Part shown: in pieces, positions 1 to 10,649 of the stretch
How the letters are laid out: each line of letters opens with the position of its first letter
Position numbering within the stretch: the stretch's first letter is position 1
Source of the DNA: Solanum dulcamara
Taxonomy: Eukaryota; Streptophyta; Magnoliopsida; Solanales; Solanaceae
Direction of reading: 5' to 3'
Assembly (NCBI RefSeq): GCF_947179165.1
Contig: NC_077247.1
Span: 40,716,935-40,780,934, forward strand
Length of the DNA stretch: 64,000 nt
The notes under the pieces: generated by a model
The model's input: only the letters and a program-made list of their open reading frames with translations
Told to the model about the DNA's origin: nothing
Database searches by the model: none
Program-made: the position numbers and the translations under genes

Positions 1-2091
1 AGTTGACATTGGAACATTTAGCATATCCCTAGACCCTAGCCATGGTTGATAATACTGGATATTATTTTTGATTGTTCTTCCACCATTCTAGTGTAGTGAC
101 ACTATTTTCATCATAGGTCTCTGGAATCTGTCTCAAATAATAATTAAGCTCGTCTCGATTTATGCTCCACTGTAATGTAGGTTATATTCTATTCCAAATA
201 GATAAATTAGAAAAAACATGGACAGACATACCACGTGCCTGTCTTTTAGAAGATGATGGTTCGTCAGAAGGATGAGATAGATGAACAGTATGATTAGGGA
301 TAGTATTATCAAATAAATCGATATAATGATTATATAATGTTTGAATATGATCATTTGTAGCACTTATCGCCTTAAACATATCAGGATCTTCATCTTGTTC
401 AATTTCTATAGAAGTATATATATAAGGTGAATACATTCAGACATAATATTAAATTTCATATACGGATTTAACATAACACCAATTAAATAAATAAAAGGAA
501 TAGGAAAAAAATATTTTTTAAATTTTTCTATCATTTCAGCGATAACTTTTTTGTAATCATCTTTCTTTTTATATTTCATAAACAATACAAAAATTTCAGC
601 TAAATAAGTTAAAATATTAAAAACAGTAGAATATTAAGCAGCAAAAAACCCAAGAGTAGCCAAATAAATTTTTTCTAAAAATATAACATAATTAATTTTA
701 GTCTAATCAGATTCTTCCAACATGACTTCGGGAAATTTATATGCATATTGATTAAAAATTATAGTTATAGGGGCTTTATAAATATTATAAGTCTTTAAAA
801 AATCATAAGTCGAATTTCACCTTGTCTCAATTTCTTCGGGCATTAATCTTGGTCTAAAATTATTTTCTTCGTATTTTCTTTTAAATTATTTAAGTATATC
901 TTTTCTATTATTTTCTTGAATAAAATCAACTACATGCCTAATTTTTTTCAATTGTTGGCTCAAAAAAATAAAGTTCATCTTTTATAATTAAATTTTTTAT
1001 ATATATATATGACAAGCACATCTAATATGAAAAATATCTTTCAAAGATGGAAAAGCTCAGTTTTTAAAGAATAAATAGCACCAGTATTGTTAGATGAATT
1101 ATCAAAAGAAATACATAAAACTTTGTGTTGAAGACCATAATATTTTGCAACCATTGTATAGAATCAAAAATAAATTGTGCATTATCTTTTCAGTCTTCAT
1201 CATATTGAAATGCTAAAATACGTTTTTGCATAATAAAATTACTATCTATCTAATCACAAGTAACATTTAAATAATTATTTTTATTTATAGCACGGTCAAG
1301 ATCAGATTTAAGACAATAATATGCATATTGTCCATGAAGTCTAAAAATATCTTATTTACAAGTACTATTAGAATACCGTTAAACATGAGATTATAAATTG
1401 ATTGTATATAATGAATAAAAACATCAGAAGAAGCAAATGAAAAAGGAAGACAACCCACAACTATTATTTTCGCTATCCTCATTAATTTTTCGATCTGTGG
1501 GTTTATTCTACCTTGAACTGGCCCAGTAGCACCCTATATTCGTTCTTTCCAACCAGGATGCTCATTGTTTAGATGTCTAGTCAATTGACTCGTTCCACTT
1601 CTATTAACCCCGGTCTTATGCTTGAATTTTTTTGATATTCTTTATATTGAGCTTTAGTTGTTCCGGCTATGCGTTTCAAAATAATGTCATACTAAACTAG
1701 TTTTTTTTCTTTCTTTTACAGGTCGTGGAGGAAGATTAACAGTTCTAGATTGAACATTACCTATATCTACATCAGGATTAGTTGATGTAACATCCACATC
1801 ATCATTATTATCTTGTTCTATTTCTACTTCAAATTTATTTGGATCTTTTATATCGTAAGTTTCTTGATATTCATTTTCATTCATATCATGTACACCTACA
1901 CCTATTTCTCCAAATTCACTAGGTGGTGCTTCAGACATACGGAAATAATTTCTACTTGTACTCCCTCTATCTACCGGAAGTACTTTTTTCTTACTACCAC
2001 TACCTCTGTCGGAACACAAATTTTTAACATTTTTACCTATATTTTTTAATCTATCCATTGTGCAAATTAAAATAATAAAATTTATAAACAT
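1..2091 (-). pseudogene. hAT transposase remnant (BED finger to C-terminal dimerisation region)
   Basis: Read on the minus strand, an open N-terminal segment (2091-1687) rich in Asp/Glu/Asn is followed by a BED zinc-finger-like block near 1700-1545 that keeps GTSQLTRHLNNEHP. A helical block follows at 1482-1285 (LPFSFASSDVF, the hAT region after the finger). After about 0.9 kb of stop-ridden sequence comes a block at 436-182. The last 165 bases hold the hATC dimerisation motif (ELNYYL, then LEWWKNN and YPVLSTMAR). Many stops and frameshifts separate the blocks, so it cannot make a full transposase. The expected zinc cysteines of the finger appear as tyrosines. The overall order (BED, catalytic core, hATC) matches RICESLEEPER/DAYSLEEPER-type proteins. 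Confidence 0.72.
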
Positions 2092-2536
2092 AAAAATTAA
2101 ATATTTAAATATACTAGAATTAATTTACTAAATAAAAGCAAGAGAAGGAAAGATTATATCAAATTGCCGGAATCAAATAAAGAATCGTAAAATTGATGAA
2201 GTGTTGAACACTTGAAAGTTGAAAACTTTCACTTGATGTTGTTAATTGCAAAAAATAATAAAAGTTTGATATCACTTTAAGAGAGAATTGAGAAATTGAG
2301 AGAGAATTAGATGATTGTTGATGTGAAAAAATGATTAGAATTGAGATAATTAGATGATTGTTGGTGAGAAAAAATGATTAAATGTTGTAGATATTTATAG
2401 AAAAAAAATTAATTAATATTTTTTTTATTTTAAAAAGGTCATTTTGGCCAATTTTCAGAAAATGGCCGTTGGGCCCAACAACCACCTTCTGAAAAGTGGC
2501 CCAACCGTCAAATCTCAAAAATTAAAAATAAAAAAA

Positions 2537-2712
2537 GGCAGCCCGGTGCACTAAAGCTCCGGCTATATTCAGGGTCCGGGGAAGGGCATGACCACAAGGG
2601 TCTATTGTACGCAGCGTTACCTTGCATTTCTGCTAGAGGCTGTTTCCAAGGCTTGAACCCGTGACCTCCTGGTCACATGACAATAACTTTACCAGTTACT
2701 CCAAAGCTCTTC
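2537..2712 (-). mobile_element. Au-like SINE
   Basis: On the minus strand this 176-bp segment starts with a tRNA-like head (taactggtaaagtt, A-box region) and has a perfect RNA polymerase III B box, ggttcaagcc, at 2659-2650. It ends with the conserved tail ctttagtgcaccgggctgcc. This order and wording match the Au SINE family found in many angiosperms. It lies inside the hAT element, so it inserted after or was carried by it. The exact 5' end is uncertain by a few bases, and I did not find clean target duplications. Confidence 0.75.
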
Positions 2713-2926
2713 TTCAATTTTTTAAAATATATACCCGGCCGGTGGACCGGTCCCTTACTGCGCCGATCTTATCGGTCCAAACCAAAAATTAGACCGGATC
2801 GGCTCAAATTTTGTTTGGAGTAGACCGGTATCCGATCCGATCCCTATTGTACCGGGCCCTTAATGGGCCGGTCTTAGTGGGCCAAAAACCGGGCCACCTG
2901 GCCCAGTTGACACCCATAGTGTCAAA

Positions 2927-3526
2927 TGAGTGGTTGGGTTAAAGCTGGACCGGTTAAGAAAAAGAGACTTCTACATAGATATACTAAGTAATTTTAATAT
3001 TTATAATAATTGATAATACTATTTGATTTTCAAAACATAGTAATAATTTCTTTAAAAATATATATATACAATCTTTCAACAAATCTCACAAAATTAGGAA
3101 TCTGGAAATTTTCTATTTCATTTTAATTTATCTTCTCTTTCACAAACAACGACCGCCTCTTGGCCTGAAAATTGAATGACTCTATTTGTTTACATTTTTT
3201 CTTTTCTTTCTCTCGACTTCCACAACTTCTTCTCTCTATATACACATGTGTATCATATGTATGTATGTCAAGTATACACTTGACATCTCATTATCTTTGC
3301 TCCTCGATGATAATGGATTTGGGTTGAAATCCTTTGAAACAGGTCGTGGTTTTCTCCTTCCTTGAGCAAGGGTGTTTCCACTTAAACTCTTTATATTCTT
3401 TATTTTAGTCTCTTACTTTCCGTGCTGTTCTTGCTGAGTCAAGGGACTTGATCCGTTGACGTGGGGTGGATGCATATAAGTTAACAGGTGATATAGAGAG
3501 ATACGAATTACTTAGGTGGTAACGAG
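2927..3526. other. Intergenic sequence, no gene seen
   Basis: AT-rich sequence between the hAT end and the TRIM. The one visible structure is a 20-bp imperfect palindrome, tgtcaagtatacacttgaca, at about 3266-3285. No open frame with codon structure or known motif was recognised. Confidence 0.5.
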
Positions 3527-3656
3527 TGTTGAAGATTTACAAAAGTCTCGCGTTGATGGTTAATAAGATGGGTGGACTCCTTATAAAGCTTGGGCAGTCC
3601 TCCTCCCTTTGAGCTAACTTTCGGGGTATGAGTTAGGCCTAAAACTTAATTTTACA
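3527..3656 (+). repeat. TRIM 5' LTR
   Basis: A 130-bp LTR beginning tg and ending ca, aligned without gaps to the copy at 3752-3881 with about 22 differences, mostly transitions. Confidence 0.85.
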
Positions 3657-3668
3657 TGGTATCAGAGC
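3657..3668 (+). promoter_or_regulatory. TRIM primer-binding site (initiator tRNA-Met)
   Basis: tggtatcagagc directly abuts the 5' LTR. It is complementary to the 3' end of plant initiator methionine tRNA, the usual primer of plant LTR retroelements. Confidence 0.85.
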
Positions 3669-3751
3669 AGGACCCATCTCACCCAATGTTGGGGCCACTG
3701 AAATCAAAATTGTCCATACACCAGATGCTAAGCGTCGAGCGTGAGGTGGGG

Positions 3752-3881
3752 TGTTGAAAATTGACAAAAGTCCCACACTGGTGGTTAATGAGATGGACCG
3801 ACTCCTTATAAGGCTTGGACAATCCTACTCCCTTTAAACTAGCTTTTGGGGTATGAGTTACGTCTAAGACTTAATTTTACA
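3752..3881 (+). repeat. TRIM 3' LTR
   Basis: Second 130-bp copy of the TRIM LTR, preceded by a short polypurine tract and followed by acgat, the probable target duplication. Confidence 0.85.
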
Positions 3882-4093
3882 ACGATAAATCAAATTATGA
3901 GCTTAAAATCAATGGAACCCTACGTTCGTAGTTCGCGATGTTTCGAAAAGTATTGGTATGTTCTGTTAATAGTTGAAAGTTTATTTCAAATTGGTAACTA
4001 GGGGTCCTTTTTCGTCTATGGATATAAAATCAATTACAGGTTTGATCATATATTTTCCAAAATCTAATAATTAGTTGAAGATGTGAGGGTTAA

Positions 4094-4240
4094 TTTGTAT
4101 CCTGTGTAATGGATCGTGACCCAAGTACTCGTTCAATTTTTTTAAAAATATTTTATATAGTTTGTTTTTGTATCTTGTGTAATGGATCGTGACCTAAGTA
4201 CTCGTCCAACTTTTTAAAAAAATATTATATATAGTTTGTT
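4094..4240. repeat. 73-bp tandem duplication
   Basis: Two adjacent copies, 4094-4166 and about 4167-4240, both begin tttgtatc and share gtaatggatcgtgacc. They differ at a handful of positions and in the length of an A run. It is not part of a recognised gene. Confidence 0.85.
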
Positions 4241-6205
4241 TAGCCACAATTCACAGTAGCAAAAGTTTTTTCTTTTATTTGTCCTGACACAATCTAACTT
4301 ATGTTATGTTTTGGTAAGTTCTCTCATGGTTACTTCTTGAGCTATGCAGAAGGCCCAAATTTCCCCCAAGCTTTAAATGGACTAATTTGGATTATATCCC
4401 TAAATAATATATGCATCATCTGTGCTTGTTGTTTTGCATTTGCCAAGAAAGGCTGACAGTGTATAGCATAGTGCATTAGTGTATAAATGCTAAAGTTCGG
4501 ACTTAATATCAGGAGTGGAGTTTAGAGTACATATTAGGAATTTGATCAAACCTAATATTTGTTAATTGAAAGCATAATTATTAATTTAGAACTTAATAAT
4601 TTAACAAAAATAAAATTTTGAATTCATAATATAAGCTGGCAGGGTTGCAATTCCAAATGAGAAAACCACATGGGTTGGAGAGGTGGATCCATATGGTGCC
4701 GTGAGGGTGCATAATTTATATATATAATTTTAAAAAAGATGATATATTTAAGTATACACTCTCATAATCAAAACTTATCTAGATGCATTGGTTGAAACCA
4801 TCACTTTATCTTACAACACTGCAAGTTTGAGCCTAGACAAAGGGATAGTGGTGCCCCTGAGTTACATGCAAAGGTCTATCCCAAATGGAGGCACATGCCT
4901 ATGTCCATTTATTTACCTATTTTCTATTTGAGGCGGGGTTCAGTAAAGAGTAGGGTCCAAAACCATGTGACTACACAATCCCTCATAAAATTTCACTAAT
5001 TTAAAACGGATCAAGAAGGTGAACGAGGAGTATCATATAGCCCAAAGTGTGCACACATGGCAGGCCTTTGGAAATTTTAAAAGCTTGGTGATGAATGGAA
5101 TGAATTCCATATTGGTGATCGAGGACGAGAATTTTAGGTTTCAACAATTTTCCAGCTAGTTAGGTCAAGAGATTTCATTTTTCAGTATTTTTGGCAAATT
5201 ATTTTTTAGTGAAGTTTCATTATGCATTTGGACTTTGGCCACAACTTTTTTTCAAGAATATTTGATTACTTCAAAAATAATAATTTATATTCGTAAGTTT
5301 TAAAAATTATTAAAAATACTCATAAGTTTGTATTATTATTTTATAATAAACATGTTACGTTAAAAAATAACTTTATAACATAATTGATAACAATAAACAG
5401 CAACAAAATAACAATATGAGCAAGAGCAATGCATTAATTGCATACTCAAACCCGTCACTAATTCAGTTGGAATTATAATCCATTAAAACAAATTATTCTT
5501 TTTTATCAATCTTATCACTCAAACTATAACTCAAACTTTTTCGGAGGAGGTAGATAAATATTAGTTGGAATACTAAATGATTGTTTTTTTTATAAAATAT
5601 AAAAGTTAGGGGTAATATTTAAATATTTAAAACTTTTCAAATACTAGAACTAAACCCAAATACTAGTTTTTTTCTAGTATTTGAGAACTTAGGATGTTGC
5701 CTAATATAATTTTCAAGTTATATGACCAAACACCACTTCCCAAGTTTTTCCTGAGAATATTTGTGACCAAACGGGTACTTAAATTGATACTTGATTGTTT
5801 ATTTTTCTCACTTTTTGACGCCAATGATTTTCTAACCATTTTCTGATGGCTTTTCTCATCCATAATTTTAAATATATATATATGTATATGTTCGAAGGAT
5901 TTTCAGACTTTTCTTTCTTTGTCTATTCCGCCCATAAGAACATTTGGTATATTTTTCTTGTGAAAGTAAGAAAATTAAAACAATCCTGATCAGAATCTGA
6001 ATTAATTCTACTTTAAAGAAAATATCGAACACCATATAAAAGTTTACATATAAATAAATAAATTACAAGTTGATTTTTTTTTTTAATTTTCTCCGGATCA
6101 ATCTAAGATAGCACCAAATAGAAAGATGTTTGCGTTGTGTGTTATTACAAATTACAATGAATTTATTTGCATTGTATGATATTTTTAGGAAAGAAATGAC
6201 AGCTA
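4241..6205. other. Intergenic sequence, no gene seen
   Basis: About 2 kb of AT-rich sequence. Short open stretches have no recognisable motif. Around 5640-5860, phrases such as accaaacgggtac resemble the ends of common Solanaceae MITEs, but I could not define two termini. Confidence 0.5.
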
Positions 6206-6596
6206 GAGCCCGTTTGGATGGGCTTTAAGTTGGTCAAAACCAACTTAAAGCCCTTTTTTAGCTTTTGGACGTGTTTGTCTAATGTTAACTTTAAGTCATA
6301 AAGTTCTTAAAGTCAGTCAAAAATGAAAAGTTAGGATTCCTAACATTTTTTTTCTAAGTACTTAAAGTCATTTTCTTTGACCATGAAAATTACTTTTATA
6401 TCCCTTATATTTTAACTAAATTCCCAAACTACCCTTTTTATTCTTTTAATCCTAAAATTCACATCATTTTCCTCATTTAAGCACTTTTATCCAAACACTC
6501 AACTGTTTATTTATAAAAATAACTTTCAACACTTCAAAGTTCTAAAAGCACTTCATATATAAAAATTACTTTTTTTAAGCCCATCCAAACGGGCTC
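6206..6596. mobile_element. MITE with 20-bp terminal inverted repeats
   Basis: The ends gagcccgtttggatgggctt (6206-6225) and aagcccatccaaacgggctc (6577-6596) are perfect inverted repeats bounding 391 bp of non-coding AT-rich DNA. Flanks cta on both sides suggest a 3-bp target duplication. The superfamily (PIF/Harbinger-like or CACTA-like) is not certain from the ends alone. Confidence 0.85.
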
Positions 6597-7269
6597 CTAG
6601 ACTTGTATAATAATTTTGCAATCATTTAAATAAAAATTAGAGATTCAGAGAAGACAAAATGATTTTAAAATTATATTTATATGACAGTGAGAAACGTCAT
6701 TATCAATTCTCATATTTTAAAAAAATGTGAATATCAAATAAATTAGTCATGGAATTGAGTTGGGCGGCTAATTACTGTGCGTTCCACAAATTCAAGTAGT
6801 TGTAAAATGCAGCACTTCACATGTGAGCATTTAAGGCTAAATTAAAGCATGCAAAATTTTCAAAGCAATTGCTGCCCACATACAATTAGAGTTCACCCGT
6901 AATTGAACAAATATATATATATATATATAGATAGATATATAATGATTGGAGTTCGCCTCATTACGGACGAACCCTCATTGATTTTATACAACAAAAATGT
7001 GCCTTAGTTGATGAACTGAAATATTTTTATTTTTTTAAAAATGGAATTCATCCGTAATTGGACGGGACTGCAATATATTTTTTAAAAATAGAATTGGAAA
7101 TTTTCGTTATTTTTTATATATAGTGATGCTTGTAGATCTAATGAAAAATTCACACAAATAAATCAATAATTTTTTTTAAAAAAAAGTGATACTCAATTGG
7201 AACTCATGACTGTAATTTATACAGTTAAGTTAGTACTTAATAGTGATGTTTGATGATTTAAATATAAAT

Positions 7270-7292
7270 TGTTATTATTATTATTATTATTA
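7270..7292. repeat. (TTA)n microsatellite
   Basis: An uninterrupted run of about seven tta units immediately left of the inverted-repeat element that starts at 7294. Confidence 0.85.
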
Positions 7293-7293
7293 T

Positions 7294-8116
7294 GGACCTA
7301 TTCGAAATAGCTCACACTTACCCTTCATTTATTTTCGATATCAAAATTACCCTTCTGGTCTATGTTTTGGACCACAAATGTCCTTGAAACGTTAAACTTG
7401 CCACCTAGAGTTAACATGACAATCCACCTAGCCAGTTCAACATGGCAAAAAATTCTTCCCTCGCAATCACGTGTTCTTCTTTGTTGAGTCCTATTACAAA
7501 AAAATAAAAATAGAAAATATCAAAAATAGTTCATCCATTATTTTTGTTTGAATTGTTGTCTAGACTTTGAAACTCCAATTTTGAAGTGTGCTCAAATTTG
7601 AAAGCTTGTTGGTAGGAAATTTTTAGCTTCTGCTGGATTCTTGAATTGCAAAAATTTAAAAAGATTTAATTGTATGTTACTGAAAATTACTTTGATATTG
7701 CAATTGAAGCTGAAAAATGACCTTTAACAACTGATTTTTTAGTTTGAGGAAGATTTGACTTAAACCACCCTCAAAAATATAATATGAAAAAGTACTTAAA
7801 AGCTTATGAATCTGTATTCTATGATAGTCTTGATCTAGATCTTACTGTGATTTGTTGAGATTGATGTTGTGAATCTATGAATGTTAAGCAAGAAATGAGG
7901 GATAATTTCATTTTACCCCTATAATTAAATTGGGTAGGGTGTAATAAATCGATAAATAGGTTATCAGATATTTTTTTAAATGTTGAACTGTTGGGTCAGC
8001 TCCAGGTGGCAAGGCTAACGATTCAAGAGCATTTGTGGTCCAAAACATAGACAGCAAAGATAGTTTTGATACCAAAAATAAACGAAGGGTAAATGTGAGC
8101 TATTTCGAATAGTTCC
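7294..8116. mobile_element. Foldback/MULE-like element with long inverted repeats
   Basis: About 145 bp at the left (7294-7440) reappears inverted at the right (about 7983-8116). Both ends carry cgaaatagctcac, and the arms also share a ggtccaaaacatag-type segment. The roughly 540 bp between the arms have no coding signal. Long inverted arms suggest a non-autonomous Mutator-like or foldback element. I found no matching flanking duplication, partly because the left flank is a tta microsatellite. Confidence 0.75.
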
Positions 8117-8602
8117 AAGGTAATTTTGATTTTTTTTTTTTAAGTTTGTGATCAAGAAAAAATATTGAAATAAATATAGATGAACAAAACAAATACTACC
8201 TTAATACTTGACTCAGTACGAAAATAAAATAGATAAACAAAACAATTGAAAAGAGAGATATTGATGTCTTTAATTTATAGAAGAAGAATAAGAAAAAGAA
8301 GAAGAAAGGAAGAAAAGATTGATAAGAAGATGAAATTTTGGAGAAAAGGGTTAAGTTAATACGTTTTAAAAAAAATTGTAGTATATTTTTTTGAATTTTG
8401 GGATGAATTAACGAAAATTTTGATCTGAGCATACCTACTTTTTTTTAAAATATAAATATAAGGTATATATGGCAGCTAGTTGACTTTGGTATACTCGATG
8501 CAAGAAGGTCAAAAACATAAATTGTTCGATCTGACATATCTAATCTATCCAACTTCCAACCATATGTCATGCTGCCTAAGATAAATTAGAATAATAACAC
8601 TC
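8117..8602. other. Intergenic sequence, no gene seen
   Basis: AT-rich spacer between the foldback element and the Copia 5' LTR, with A/G-rich stretches near 8280-8340. The minus-strand open stretch here is low-complexity and not credible as a gene. Confidence 0.5.
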
Positions 8603-8851
8603 TATTTGTCCACTTAAAATGGTAGATAATTCATTTATTTTGGGTAAATTGCTCATTAATATTTTTCTCCACTTATAAATATGGCTATAAATATAGCCTT
8701 AAATTTCAATGTAAAAACACACAAAACATATAAAATAAGAGAATTACTATTACTCTCTCTATATTACTATTCTCTCTATTAATACTTTCTATATACATAT
8801 TCTCTTGTTCTTTTTCCTTTATAAAATTGTCAAGTTAGTTAATTTATAACA
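8603..8851 (+). repeat. Copia copy 1 5' LTR
   Basis: A 249-bp LTR starting tattt and ending tataaca, with a tataaatatg promoter-like stretch inside. It is immediately followed by cgttatcagcacg, which looks like a primer-binding site, possibly for an internal part of a methionine tRNA; that assignment is tentative. Confidence 0.85.
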
Positions 8852-8964
8852 CGTTATCAGCACGAAGCTCTAATTTTTCAGAAAATTAACTTCTATATCA
8901 GGTATATCTACTAAAGAAATTTAATTTTTAAGTTGTCTTTGTTACTTTTAAATTAATTTTCATC

Positions 8965-10016
8965 ATGTCAAACTTATCAAAATTGGAATTTGTGGCACTT
9001 GATATTTCTGGTAAAAATTATTTGTCATGGGTACTTGATGCTGAAATTCACCTTACCGCTAAGGGTCTTGGTGATGCTATAATTGAAGAAAATACAACAT
9101 CAAGTCAGGATAAAGCAAAGGCTATGATTTTCCTTCTTCATCATCTAGATGAAAGCCTAAAAATGAAATACTTGACAGTGAAAGATCCACTTGAATTGTG
9201 GAAAGACTTAAAAGGGAGGTATGACCACCTCAGGGCAACAGTATTGCCAAGGGCTCATTATGAGTGAATGCATTTACGGTTTCAAGATTTTAAAATCGTA
9301 ATTGAGTATAATTCTGCTGTATTTAGAATAACTTCTCAATTAAAATTATGCGGGGAAACTATAAATGATGAGGACATGTTAGAAAAGTCACTAACTACTT
9401 TTCATGCCTCTAATGTAATATTACAGCAGCAATACCATGAAAATGGTTTTAAAAAATACTCTGAATTGATATCATGCCTTCTGGTGGCTGAGCAATATAA
9501 TGCCCTTTTAATAAAAAATCATGAAGCCCGTCCCACTGGAACTGCTCCGTTACCGGAGGTAAATATGGTAAAGACACATGGCCAGTCTGAAAGAAGACAA
9601 AATAAAAATTATGGTCACAATAATGTGCGTGGACGTGGCAATGACAGAAGAAATTTAATAATCGTCGAGGTGGTGGTCAACATAAAAGGGAGAACAATAT
9701 CAGTTCTCAAAATGACCCTTCAAGAAGTAACTGTCATCATTGTGGTATGAAAGGTCACTGGAAAAATGAATGTCAGACGTCTGAGCATTTTGTAAGACTT
9801 TATCAAAATTCTTTCAAAAGAAAGGCAAATAGAGGTGGTGCTTCTTCTTCTAATGCTCGAATAGAGTCACACTTGGCGTTCGAAAATAATGTTGAGGCAA
9901 GACCTTTGAATAATGATAATATTAAAGCAAATTTGGATTTAAGGGATGATGATTTTAATGACCTCAATGATATTACTCATTTGGAGGTTGAAGATTTTTT
10001 TAAGGATCTTAATTGA
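8965..10016 (+). pseudogene. Copia copy 1 gag
   Basis: Starts MSNLSKLEFVALDISGKNYL and contains the Copia gag core (residues about 15-180: YLSWVLDAEIHL, LELWKDLKGRYDHL). An in-frame TGA at 9265-9267 interrupts it, and a frame change occurs near 9650. The CCHC zinc knuckle (CHHCGMKGHWKNEC) at about 9730-9771 is intact in the new frame. It ends at 10016 after an acidic tail. Gag would form the virus-like particle and package RNA; this copy cannot make a full protein. Confidence 0.9.
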
Positions 10017-10649
10017 TGCTTAATTTCATGTTTTTCAATATGTTGTCAGTTTTATGTACTTTGAATTATCGTGTTTTTACGTTTATGTATTTGAAAAAAA
10101 TAACAATAAATAATAATAAAAAAAATAAAAATCATAGCCACATTTTTATGATAATTGTATATTGTTTATTACATTATGATATTTTACAATGTTGTAATTA
10201 ATTACTATTAGTGTGCTATTATTTAATCTTAATATCATGTTGTTACTAAAAAAATATTTTCCTTATTTAATGTCATTATACTAATTGTTTATTCTTGTTG
10301 ATGTTTTTGACATTAATAATTTATAATTATTGTATTATTTTTGTCAATAAACAAATTATCTATACATGATGAATAATATTATATTAATGTTTTATAATAT
10401 TTTATATTTATTTTTAATACTTACGTATAATATTTATTTAAGGTTAATAAATATATAATTTGATAAACTAAATTATTGTAACATTCATCCTAATTGAATC
10501 ATATAATTTTTTAAATTCTAAATAACCATAATTTAACTTTTAAAAAAAGGGACTTATGTTTTTCTAGCAAAATTGTTACTTATTTTATTTCTTACAATGC
10601 ATTTTTATTTTATGAAGATAAATAAATTTATCAGTCTTCAATTGAATTC
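10017..10649 (+). other. AT-rich spacer between Copia gag and pol
   Basis: About 630 bp of very AT-rich, stop-filled DNA between the gag stop and the protease. The related copy also has a stop-ended gag followed by an AT-rich gap of about 150 bp before the protease (36390-36540). The gag-pol gap therefore looks like a family trait, not a local insertion. Confidence 0.7.

Larger units (their letters stand above)
1..2918 (-). mobile_element. hAT-superfamily DNA transposon, cut by the window edge
   Basis: Degraded hAT transposase blocks read on the minus strand from about 2090 down to base 1. The right end at 2918 has the hAT-type terminus (reading inward on the minus strand, tatgggtgtcaactgggcc), followed inward by GC-rich ggcccggtt repeats typical of hAT subterminal regions. 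The likely 8-bp target duplication is gtgtcaaa at 2919-2926, but its partner lies outside the window. An Au-like SINE sits inside at 2537-2712. Family assignment is from protein motifs; the exact end is an inference. Confidence 0.75.
3527..3881 (+). mobile_element. Complete TRIM (terminal-repeat retrotransposon in miniature)
   Basis: Two direct repeats of exactly 130 bp (3527-3656 and 3752-3881) start with tgttgaa and end with ttttaca, flanking only 95 bp. The base after the left repeat begins tggtatcagagc, a primer-binding site for initiator tRNA-Met. A purine-rich stretch (gaggtgggg) stands directly before the right repeat. Flanks acgag (3522-3526) and acgat (3882-3886) look like a target duplication with one change. 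The repeats match at about 83%, so the insertion is old. There is no coding capacity; mobility would have depended on another element's enzymes. Confidence 0.88.

Noticed and set aside
1813..2049. Plus-strand open frame over the hAT transposase N-terminus
   Set aside because: Antisense shadow of the transposase frame, Phe/Tyr-rich.
8196..8432. Hydrophobic minus-strand frame with poly-Phe
   Set aside because: Produced by an A/G-rich repeat; no relation to a known protein.
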